NCBI GenBank assembly: GCA_031277045.1
Contig: JAISLX010000102.1
Location: 1-5,203 of the forward strand
Direction of reading: 5' to 3'
DNA from: Treponema sp.
GTDB lineage: Bacteria; Spirochaetota; Spirochaetia; Treponematales; Breznakiellaceae
DNA: 5,203 bases
The translations under genes were made by a program, and so were the position numbers. The notes under the pieces were generated by a model. That model saw only the letters and a list, made by a program, of their open reading frames with translations. It was not told the DNA's origin and made no database searches. How positions within the stretch are numbered: the stretch's first letter is position 1; each line of letters begins with the position of its first letter. This document shows, piece after piece, positions 1 to 5,203 of the stretch.

Positions 1-687
1 GGCCAGGTGAAGCATGGTGGTGTTGCCGCTGTATACAGCTTCGTAGATGTTCCGCCTTTCGATTCCCGCCTTCCCCGCCAGGCTTTCTATCATGGAGGAG
101 AGGGTTTCGATAAAAGCCCTGTACAAAATATCCATGCCTCCGTTTTTTCCCGCAAAGTGAATGCGGCCCAGAACATCCTGGGCGTAACGCGACTGAGGGT
201 TCAGCGCGGATTCGGAGGCAAGGCTTGTTCCGGTTTGAAGATCCACCAGGGAAGCGACGATGGTGGTGGTGCCTATGTCAACGGCAAGGCCGTAGAGGGA
301 AGCTGTAGTGTCCCCCTCCTCAACGCCGAGGAGGAGGCCGCCGCCGTACACTTCAGTTTTGCCGTTTATATGTTTTTTTGAGATGAAGGGTTTCCGCTCG
401 TATGCAAAGTTGTTTCCTTCGGACAGGATACGGAGGCTGTTGTTTTCTTCATCGTAATTCCGCACGATATAGGAAGCGCTGTTTTCAACCACGGTCCGGC
501 AGGCGAGGACGCGGCTTCCGGGTCCCGCGACTTCAACGCCGCATTTGCCGCAGAGACCCAGGCCGTTGCAGGGCGTTTCGACCGGTACGCCGGCGCGCCG
601 GGCCGCGTCAATGATCCGCGTACCCGGCTCAACCTGAATTCGCATCTCACAGTTCCTCCCGGATGTGAGGAACACAAGCTCAGGCAT
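1..687 (-). CDS. RACo/RamA-like reductive activator of corrinoid protein, [2Fe-2S] plus ASKHA domain (3' end outside window)
   Basis: An uninterrupted frame from ATG 687 to base 1 gives 229 residues of a longer protein. Residues 1 to about 70 are a plant-type ferredoxin domain with CNGLGLCGKC (C40, C46, C49) and C63 in LACRT, i.e. C-x5-C-x2-C-x13-C, which binds a [2Fe-2S] cluster. From about 130 comes an ASKHA ATPase fold: YGLAVDIGTTTIVASLVDL (phosphate-1 loop), LNPQSRYAQDVLGRI (162-176) and GNTTMLHLA (221-229), hallmarks of the DUF4445/RACo family. Such proteins use ATP to drive electrons onto Co(II) corrinoid, restoring Co(I) after accidental oxidation. The stretch between the two domains (about 64-130) is shorter than I recall for the Carboxydothermus RACo. 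ATG 687 is preferred: AGAGG lies 6 bases before it, it keeps the first ferredoxin strand, and it overlaps the MT-2 stop by 8 bases. ATG 645, with GGGAGG 9 bases upstream, is an alternative but would trim that strand. Confidence 0.92.
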   Translation of the reverse strand, partial: MPELVFLTSGRNCEMRIQVEPGTRIIDAARRAGVPVETPCNGLGLCGKCGVEVAGPGSRVLACRTVVENSASYIVRNYDEENNSLRILSEGNNFAYERKPFISKKHINGKTEVYGGGLLLGVEEGDTTASLYGLAVDIGTTTIVASLVDLQTGTSLASESALNPQSRYAQDVLGRIHFAGKNGGMDILYRAFIETLSSMIESLAGKAGIERRNIYEAVYSGNTTMLHLA

Positions 688-1714
688 CCTGCGCCTCTTT
701 GACTGCGGCGGTAAAGGCCCGGATGTTTTCCAGCGGGGTCGATGTTGAAAGACCGCAGGCCGGCGCGATAATATCGATATTTTTTTCAAGAAGAATTTGC
801 GCTGCCCCTCGTATCTTTTCGGGAGTCCCGGATTGTAAAAGGTAGGTGCTCAGATTTCCCATGGTGGTAATATCGCCGTTCTCCTCTTTTATCGAGCCGA
901 GGTTTACCATCGCGTCTACGCTGAGGGCGTCGTTCCGCAGTTTGAACAGATGTTTTTTCACTGTCTTGACATCGCCGCAGATGTGGAGGATCACCGGCTT
1001 TCCCGCCCGGTGTACCGCGTCTATAATACGGTTGATGTACGGAAGGGCGTATTCCTCAAAAAGCCGGGGCCCCAGTATCTCCCCGGTGGCGGTGGGATCG
1101 GCGATGCAAATAAGCGCCGCGCCGTTATCCGCCATAAGAAGCGCCCAGTCCTCAAGCTGTTCCGTAACCCGCTGCAAAAGCCGGTGGGAATTTTCCTTGT
1201 CCCGGTAAAGCTCTTTGAAAAAGGTCATGGGATCAACCAGGGACGCCGCGGCGCTCACCGGCCCCGTAATGCTGCCTATCACCGGAATATCGGGGTGTTT
1301 CTTCGCGAGTATGCCGGCGGCTTCAAGAACCGCCCCGCCCCGCTTACTCCTGCCCACTGCTCCCACGGGGAAGGCGTCCGCGTCCTTCGCGTGCAAAAAG
1401 GCTTCCCGGACTATCTTAGGCTCGCAGCTAAGGGACCCGTAATCAACACTGCTCCCCAGGGCTTCGCTTTCCACGGTCATGCAAAAGGGAATGCCGAAAT
1501 TTTCAAACCCCGTATAAGCGCTTACATCTTCCGCAAGGGCCGCCATCAGGCTCCCCTCGTGGTGCGCTTCGGGCAGGGTGCGGCCTCCCTTCTCCATCAC
1601 GCCGGTAATGGCGGCGTTCATCATGCCGCCGGGACAGATCACCGGCGGGCGCTCGGTTCCCTTTTTGTCCAGCCGCCGCCTGAGCCGTTCTCCGGGAGAA
1701 AACACATCCGCCAT
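680..1714 (-). CDS. UroD-like methyltransferase (MT-2), MtaA/CmuA type, probable methylcorrinoid:acceptor methyltransferase
   Basis: This 344-residue enzyme is paralogous to MT-1 and sits just after the corrinoid gene. It has the zinc pattern H-x-C-(n)-C: VILHICGDV gives H244 and C246, and APACGLSTSTPLENI gives C320. The N-terminal features VICPGGMMNAAITG (25-38), LPEAHHEG (47-54) and FGIPFCMTVESEALGS (73-88) resemble MtaA-type methylcorrinoid:coenzyme M methyltransferases, which is why I infer the acceptor-side role. The acceptor is not known: coenzyme M is unusual in bacteria, and no pterin-binding (MtrH-like) protein is visible here. The frame can be extended to a GTG at 1744, but that start would lie inside the corrinoid gene. 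ATG 1714 has GGAG 7 bases upstream and a 2-base gap from the corrinoid stop. The 3' end overlaps the activator start by 8 bases (ATGCCTGA). The family is firm, the direction of transfer moderate. Confidence 0.88.
   Translation of the reverse strand: MADVFSPGERLRRRLDKKGTERPPVICPGGMMNAAITGVMEKGGRTLPEAHHEGSLMAALAEDVSAYTGFENFGIPFCMTVESEALGSSVDYGSLSCEPKIVREAFLHAKDADAFPVGAVGRSKRGGAVLEAAGILAKKHPDIPVIGSITGPVSAAASLVDPMTFFKELYRDKENSHRLLQRVTEQLEDWALLMADNGAALICIADPTATGEILGPRLFEEYALPYINRIIDAVHRAGKPVILHICGDVKTVKKHLFKLRNDALSVDAMVNLGSIKEENGDITTMGNLSTYLLQSGTPEKIRGAAQILLEKNIDIIAPACGLSTSTPLENIRAFTAAVKEAQDA
694..698 (-). promoter_or_regulatory. Ribosome binding site of the activator gene
   Basis: AGAGG lies 6 bases before ATG 687, within the end of MT-2. 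A second, stronger GGGAGG lies further in, 9 bases before an in-frame ATG at 645. The first is preferred because it preserves the full ferredoxin fold, but the two starts are not resolved by sequence alone. Confidence 0.5.
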
Positions 1715-1716
1715 AT

Positions 1717-2361
1717 TCACGCTCCGGCCAAAAGTTCGTTGCACATGCGTACCGCATCGTTTGCGTTTTTCGAGTAAGCGTCCGCGCCTATGCGGTCGGC
1801 AAAGGCCTGACTGATGGGCCCGCCGCCCACGGCGACTTTGAACCTGTCCCGGATTCCCATCCTTTTCAGTATCCTTATAACCTCTTCCATGTTGTCCATG
1901 GTGGTGGTCATCAGGCTGGAAAGGAGGATGAGTTCCGCGCCGATCTCGACCGCCTTGTCCACAAAGGTTTGGGGCGGTACATCCCTTCCCAGATCCGTAA
2001 TCTCATAGCCCGAAGACTCAAGCATGATCTTTACCAGATTCTTGCCTATGTCGTGGGTGTCCCCTTCGATAACGCCGATGACGCCCCGGCGCTTTTCCTT
2101 GAGGTTCGCCTGATTAAGGTGGGGCTTCAATACGGCTATCCCTGAGTTCATGGCGTCCGAACAGATGATAAGTTCGGGAACAAAGTATTCTTCCTCGTCA
2201 AAAAGTTTCCCCGCCCTTTCCATCCCCTTGGCCAGCCCCTGATCGATGGCAAGATAGGCATCGACTTTTTCCTCAACCGCCTGGTTGGAATACTTTACCG
2301 CCCCTTCTTCGTCCATGTCCACCACGGAGTCCGCAAGTTTTTTCAATAGTTCTTCACTCAT
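1717..2361 (-). CDS. Corrinoid (B12-binding) methyl-carrier protein, MtaC/MtbC/MttC-like
   Basis: This 214-residue protein would carry the methyl group on cobalt between two methyltransferases. Residues 1 to about 90 form the helical cap domain found in methionine synthase and MtaC-type proteins (MSEELLKKLADSVVDMDEEG, then a region ending FVPELIICSDAMNSGI). The Rossmann-like B12 domain follows: the GDTHDIGKN motif (100-108) supplies the lower-axial cobalt ligand H103, with SSL at 148-150 and VGGGPIS at 178-184 completing the three-part B12 signature. The length is normal for the family. The frame stays open upstream to 2517, but the ATG at 2361 is chosen because an AAGGAG site sits 6 bases before it and because family proteins begin here. 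The start codon lies inside the end of MT-1 (ATGAGTGA, 8-base overlap). MT-2 begins 2 bases after the stop. It should act with MT-1, MT-2 and the activator. Confidence 0.96.
   Translation of the reverse strand: MSEELLKKLADSVVDMDEEGAVKYSNQAVEEKVDAYLAIDQGLAKGMERAGKLFDEEEYFVPELIICSDAMNSGIAVLKPHLNQANLKEKRRGVIGVIEGDTHDIGKNLVKIMLESSGYEITDLGRDVPPQTFVDKAVEIGAELILLSSLMTTTMDNMEEVIRILKRMGIRDRFKVAVGGGPISQAFADRIGADAYSKNANDAVRMCNELLAGA
1722..1725 (-). promoter_or_regulatory. Ribosome binding site of MT-2 (decides the start)
   Basis: GGAG lies 7 bases before ATG 1714, inside the last codons of the corrinoid gene. It favours the 344-residue product over the longer frame that opens with GTG 1744 and would overlap the corrinoid gene by 28 bases. 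Confidence 0.65.
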
Positions 2362-3403
2362 CTTCTTCTCCTTGTTTGTAAGTGTGCGCGTGTCCGGTCT
2401 TGACCATCGCTCTGATATTCTCCAGGGGTGTTGTGGGCGGTATGTCGCAGCCCGGCATGAGCAGGAAACCCGGCCCTTCCCCGGCGTCGGCGATACACTC
2501 CGCGCAGGCTTTCTCAACCCCTTCGGGACTTTCCCGCTGCATTACCGCCACGGGATTCATATTTCCCGCAAAGGCGGTCCTGCCGTTAAAAACCTCCCGG
2601 CATTTTGAAAGGCTCACCTTAAAGTCCACGGAAATCAGTTCCGCCCCTATGTCGTTGAGCAAATCCAGGCGGTCTGTGATGTTGCCGCAGATGTGCAGGG
2701 CGGTACGGATATTCTGTTTGCGGAGTTCGGTAAAAACTTTTTTAAAAGCCGGAACCGCTAAGGCTTCAAAGTGTTTCCGGGAGATCATGTCTCCCGATGT
2801 GGTCGGCTCAGCCAGGAGAACAAAATCAACCCCATTTTCGATGTAAAGCCGGGCATAGGCAAGATACAACTCAGTAGTGAAATCCAGCAGGCGGCGTACC
2901 GATTCGGGATCACGGTATATGTCCCGCATAAGGTTCTCCGCTCCGTAGAGAAGCCCCGCCAGGGTAAATGGCCCCCAGCGGGTCAGGGCAAGATAGCTCT
3001 CTCCCCCCAGCTTCTTTGCGAGGACTTCGGTAACTTTTAGCAGTACCCGTACCCATTCATCATCCTTGATCCTGTTGATGTCTATGCCGTCAACATCGGA
3101 GGGCTTTTTGATCAGCGTCTCAATAACGTCGGGGGTTCCCTTTAGGCGGAATTTGATTTTGCCACCCACGGCGCCTACGATGATGTTGTTGTATCCTGAC
3201 ATAGCCCAAACTATATCGGAACCCGCGCCGGTGTAGGCCCGGTAGAGAATCTCCGCCGTCTCCTCAACAGGGGTGGCGAGGGCTTTTTCCAGGCTTTGCC
3301 CGCTGCTGTTAAGCGCCCAGGCGCCGGCGGACATGAGGGCAACCGGCTGTCTGGGTGTCTGTTTCAGATCCAGCATGTTACCGACAATTTCTTTTGCATT
3401 CAT
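2354..3403 (-). CDS. UroD-like corrinoid methyltransferase (MT-1), probable substrate:corrinoid methyltransferase
   Basis: This 349-residue cytoplasmic protein belongs to the uroporphyrinogen decarboxylase-like superfamily, which includes the zinc-dependent methyltransferases MtaA, MtbA, MtsA and CmuA. The zinc-ligand pattern H-x-C-(n)-C is present: HICGN gives H237 and C239, and MPGCDIPPTTPLENI gives C319. The conserved strand LLAEPTTSGDMIS (196-208) precedes it. A true decarboxylase does not use this His/Cys set, and no heme gene is nearby. The N-terminal part (VALMSAGAWALNSSG, 21-35) differs from the PGGMMN form seen in MT-2. With the corrinoid gene immediately downstream, I infer that this enzyme demethylates the imported compound and loads methyl onto cobalt, but the reverse assignment with MT-2 is possible. 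The ATG start has a GGGAGG site 7 bases upstream. The end overlaps the corrinoid gene by 8 bases. The superfamily is secure; the substrate is unknown. Confidence 0.88.
   Translation of the reverse strand: MNAKEIVGNMLDLKQTPRQPVALMSAGAWALNSSGQSLEKALATPVEETAEILYRAYTGAGSDIVWAMSGYNNIIVGAVGGKIKFRLKGTPDVIETLIKKPSDVDGIDINRIKDDEWVRVLLKVTEVLAKKLGGESYLALTRWGPFTLAGLLYGAENLMRDIYRDPESVRRLLDFTTELYLAYARLYIENGVDFVLLAEPTTSGDMISRKHFEALAVPAFKKVFTELRKQNIRTALHICGNITDRLDLLNDIGAELISVDFKVSLSKCREVFNGRTAFAGNMNPVAVMQRESPEGVEKACAECIADAGEGPGFLLMPGCDIPPTTPLENIRAMVKTGHAHTYKQGEEDE
2368..2373 (-). promoter_or_regulatory. Ribosome binding site of the corrinoid protein gene (decides the start)
   Basis: AAGGAG, 6 bases before ATG 2361, is the best Shine-Dalgarno match in the window and lies inside the last codons of MT-1. 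It fixes the start at 2361 rather than at the upstream in-frame candidate at 2517. A strong site suits a carrier protein that may be needed in excess over the enzymes; that last point is inference. Confidence 0.8.
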
Positions 3404-3446
3404 TATACGGCCTCCCGTAATAGATTTTCGCAGCCGGGATCTTGCC
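3404..3446 (-). other. Spacer between transporter and methyltransferase blocks
   Basis: This 43-base gap is the longest non-coding stretch in the window and divides the uptake genes from the methyl-transfer genes. It holds the MT-1 ribosome binding site at its downstream end. No stem followed by a T-run is present, so it is not a clear terminator, and I see no convincing -35/-10 pair. A 5-base inverted repeat (TCCCG / CGGGA, 17-base loop) partly covers the ribosome binding site but is too short to call as a regulatory hairpin. Confidence 0.6.
3411..3416 (-). promoter_or_regulatory. Ribosome binding site of MT-1
   Basis: GGGAGG stands 7 bases before the ATG at 3403. It is the only start in the operon, apart from the ATPase start outside the window, that does not overlap or almost touch the previous gene, so MT-1 probably depends on this site for independent initiation. 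Confidence 0.75.
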
Positions 3447-4376
3447 TTAGCTTCGCCAGCGCATAAGATACCGCTGCAGTTTATTAAAAAAGAAGGTGAA
3501 CACCGTCACCACAATGCCAATGACTATAACGCCGCCGATGATCCGGGTATAATCCCCAAAGTCGGAAAAGTTTTTCACGTAATAACCAAGCCCGCTGCGG
3601 CCCCCTATCATTTCCGCTGAGGTCAAAAGGATAAAGGACACGCTTAATCCCTGGTTGCAGCCGGTGAATATCTGGGGCAGCGAGGCGGGCAGGAGAATCT
3701 CGAAGAGCAGGGGCAGTTTTTTTACGTTAAGGGATCGGGCGGAGTCTATGATCTGCTGTTCCACGTTCATTACGCCGCTCATGGTTCCCGCCAGGGCGGG
3801 CCAGAAGGATGCCAGGAAGATCACCATTACCGAAACGGAACGGAATGTGGGGAGCAGCGCAATGCCGTAGGGAATGTATACCACAGGCGGTATGGAGCCC
3901 AAAAATTTGGAGATATACACCCCGGCGTTTCCCAGCCTTACGTTCCAGCCCATGAAAAGTCCCAGGGGTATGGCGGCGGCCAGGGCCATGAGGTAGCCCT
4001 GGATCACAATGCCCAGGGAAGTCCTGATGTTACCGAGGATCACGCCGCCGTCCCTTATCATCTGTTCAAACACCGTACCCGGCGGCGGAAAGAAAGACGC
4101 CTTGAGTATATTGAACTTTGCAGTGTAAAGGGTCCAAACAGTAAGAAAGATATAAACGAAACTGATGATGTCGGCAAAGAGATTCAAGGTTGTTTTCTTT
4201 TTGACAAAAACCAGGGCCAGGACAAAGGCCGCTTCCACCGCGAGGATAAAGAACACCGCGTAAAGGGCATGGGGATTCTTCGCCCGGTCGGGGAAAAACT
4301 GAATCGCGAGAAAAAGCACAAAGAGAAGATGGGAAATCCTGAAAACCCTGTCCCGGAAGCTCAAGCCTTCTTTCAT
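3447..4376 (-). CDS. ABC importer permease, SsuC/TauC-like, with N-terminal membrane extension
   Basis: This 309-residue integral membrane protein would form the translocation channel of the importer. The core of the binding-protein-dependent transport family starts near residue 98 (FFPPPGTVFEQM). It includes the segment around IVIQGYLMALAAAIPLGLF (123-141) and the cytoplasmic coupling loop DSARSLNVKKLPLLFEILLP (211-230), a diverged EAA loop that docks on the ATPase. Later hydrophobic segments lie near 156-175, 180-200, 244-258 and 279-298. Before the core there are three hydrophobic stretches (about 14-28, 38-58 and 66-86), whereas SsuC/TauC proteins usually have one, so about eight membrane segments are expected. 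The ATG start overlaps the ATPase stop by four bases and has a GGGAG site 6 bases upstream (4383-4387), which supports coupled translation. The stop is TAA, followed by 43 bases to MT-1. The family call is firm; the substrate is not. Confidence 0.92.
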   Translation of the reverse strand: MKEGLSFRDRVFRISHLLFVLFLAIQFFPDRAKNPHALYAVFFILAVEAAFVLALVFVKKKTTLNLFADIISFVYIFLTVWTLYTAKFNILKASFFPPPGTVFEQMIRDGGVILGNIRTSLGIVIQGYLMALAAAIPLGLFMGWNVRLGNAGVYISKFLGSIPPVVYIPYGIALLPTFRSVSVMVIFLASFWPALAGTMSGVMNVEQQIIDSARSLNVKKLPLLFEILLPASLPQIFTGCNQGLSVSFILLTSAEMIGGRSGLGYYVKNFSDFGDYTRIIGGVIVIGIVVTVFTFFFNKLQRYLMRWRS

Positions 4377-5203
4377 ATATCGCTCCCAAAATCATTGAAG
4401 AAAAGGGTAAAAAGCTCGTTCCGCAATTGGGTGTACTCAGGCGTCCGTACCAGAGAAGCGCGGCTGCGGGGACGGCCGAAAGGCACATCGACCTCCCGAA
4501 ATATCCTTCCGGGGCTGTTACTCAGCATGATGATCCGGTCCGACATGAGGATCGCCTCGTCAATATCGTGGGTCACGAACACCACCGTCTTGCGTTCTCC
4601 CGCCGGAATGGATTCATCCGGGGGATACACAGCATCCCCGCCTCCGGCGCTCCCTTCCCAAAGGGAGAGGAGGAGTTCCTGCAAGACGACGCGGTTTTTC
4701 GCGTCCACCGCGCCGAAGGGTTCGTCCATGAGCAATATCTCCGTATCCATGGCAAGGGCACGGGCGATGGCAACCCGCTGCCGCATTCCGCCCGAAAGTT
4801 GGGCGGGATACTTGTCCCCGAAATTCTCAAGCCCTACCTTGCCAAGAAAACCGCCTGCCCTTCTGAGCCGCTCTTTTCCCGGCAAATTCTTTTGCGCCTG
4901 TTTAATACCAAAGGCGATATTTTCCCTGGCGGTCATCCAAGGAAAGAGGGAATAATGCTGAAACACCATGCTCCTGTCCGCGCCCGGTCCGGTAACGGGA
5001 ACACCGTCAATGGCGGCCCTTCCGTCGCTGGGACGGCGCAGGCCCCCCAGCACGCCGAGCAGGGTACTCTTGCCGCAGCCCGATGATCCGATGACGCTGA
5101 CGAAGCGGCCCCCTTCCACCGTGAAGGAAATATCCTCCAGGGCGGTAAAGAGCCGGTTTCCGTCATTGTATCGGACCGTCAGGTTTTCTACTTCAATCTT
5201 GTT
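4373..5203 (-). CDS. ABC importer ATP-binding subunit, nitrate/sulfonate/taurine type (5' end outside window)
   Basis: This is the cytoplasmic ATPase that would power uptake through the neighbouring permease. The open frame runs to the window edge and shows 276 residues. The first visible ones, NKIEVENLTVRYNDG, are the usual start of such a subunit, so only one or a few codons are missing. Numbering from the first visible residue, one sees Walker A GSSGCGKST (39-47), the Q-loop glutamine in VFQHYSLFPW (Q82), the signature LSGGMRQRVAIARAL (from 136), Walker B ILLMDEPFGAVD (E161) and the switch histidine in FVTHDIDEA (H212). The tail LSNSPGRI followed by a TPEYTQLRNELFTLF-like end is typical of SsuB/TauB/NrtD proteins. 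A GTG at 5119 lies inside the fold, just before Walker A, and is not a start. One oddity is about 18 extra residues between WE and KTVVFVTHD (4589-4654). The stop overlaps the permease start by ATGA. The transported substrate is unknown. No substrate-binding protein gene is in the window; one may lie upstream. Confidence 0.93.
   Translation of the reverse strand, partial: NKIEVENLTVRYNDGNRLFTALEDISFTVEGGRFVSVIGSSGCGKSTLLGVLGGLRRPSDGRAAIDGVPVTGPGADRSMVFQHYSLFPWMTARENIAFGIKQAQKNLPGKERLRRAGGFLGKVGLENFGDKYPAQLSGGMRQRVAIARALAMDTEILLMDEPFGAVDAKNRVVLQELLLSLWEGSAGGGDAVYPPDESIPAGERKTVVFVTHDIDEAILMSDRIIMLSNSPGRIFREVDVPFGRPRSRASLVRTPEYTQLRNELFTLFFNDFGSDI

Noticed and set aside
371..380. Run of seven A residues on the coding strand within the activator gene, a possible slippage or frameshift site
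   Set aside because: The reading frame is continuous and family-like on both sides, there is no evident downstream stimulator, and the alternative frame stops almost at once.
366..677. Minus-strand open frame of 103 codons
   Set aside because: It is out of frame with the activator gene, whose frame through the same bases carries the [2Fe-2S] cysteines and the ASKHA motif.
950..1777. Plus-strand open frame of 275 codons opposite MT-2
   Set aside because: It lies antisense to a clear methyltransferase, shows no recognisable domain, and its composition (many His, Arg, Gly, Pro) is that of a shadow frame in GC-rich coding DNA.
680..3403. Annotation of the two methyltransferases as heme-pathway uroporphyrinogen decarboxylase (HemE)
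   Set aside because: Both carry the H-x-C-(n)-C zinc pattern of corrinoid methyltransferases and flank a corrinoid protein, and no heme-synthesis gene is present.
3404..3446. Possible terminator, promoter or hairpin in the 43-base gap
   Set aside because: The only inverted repeat is 5 bases with a 17-base loop and no T-run follows; no convincing -35/-10 pair is present.
4269..5086. Two overlapping plus-strand open frames of 228 and 219 codons opposite the ABC genes
   Set aside because: Both are antisense to an ATPase with all catalytic motifs, overlap each other in different frames, and carry no family motif.
5117..5119. GTG as start of the ABC ATPase
   Set aside because: The frame continues upstream to the window edge with a normal N-terminal strand (IEVENLTVRY), and starting here would remove the first part of the nucleotide-binding fold.

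Overview
The window holds six genes, all on the minus strand, packed head to tail with almost no space between them. Read from high to low coordinates they are: (1) an ATP-binding subunit of an ABC importer of the nitrate/sulfonate/taurine (SsuB/TauB) type, whose first codons lie beyond base 5203; (2) its membrane permease; (3) a methyltransferase of the uroporphyrinogen decarboxylase (UroD)-like MtaA/CmuA superfamily, called MT-1 here; (4) a two-domain corrinoid (B12) protein; (5) a second UroD-like methyltransferase closer to MtaA, called MT-2 here; (6) the first 229 residues of a [2Fe-2S]/ASKHA reductive activator of corrinoid proteins (RACo/RamA-like), which runs off the window at base 1. 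No RNA gene, mobile element, CRISPR array or convincing terminator was seen. There is no gene-free stretch of more than about 45 bases.

Layout: ATPase 4373-5203, permease 3447-4376 (4-base ATGA overlap), a 43-base gap, MT-1 2354-3403, corrinoid protein 1717-2361 (8-base overlap), a 2-base gap, MT-2 680-1714, and activator 1-687 (8-base overlap). Each start has a plausible Shine-Dalgarno sequence. This looks like one polycistronic operon with two blocks, uptake and methyl transfer.

How the genes may work together (inference from families): the importer brings in a small methylated compound. MT-1 would move its methyl group to Co(I) on the corrinoid protein. MT-2 would pass the methyl group from methyl-Co(III) to a final acceptor (tetrahydrofolate or a thiol such as coenzyme M). 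The activator would spend ATP to reduce corrinoid that has oxidised to inactive Co(II). The substrate cannot be read from the sequence. Methoxylated aromatics, methylated sulfur compounds and methylamines are all possible.

Organism: corrinoid methyltransferases with a RACo-type activator point to a strict anaerobe, most likely an acetogen or a related methylotrophic gut or sediment bacterium. The strong Shine-Dalgarno sites, moderately GC-rich base composition and SsuBC-type importer suggest a bacterium (Clostridia-like Firmicutes or a termite-gut Treponema-like spirochaete are guesses), rather than a methanogenic archaeon. The sequence alone does not settle the taxon.
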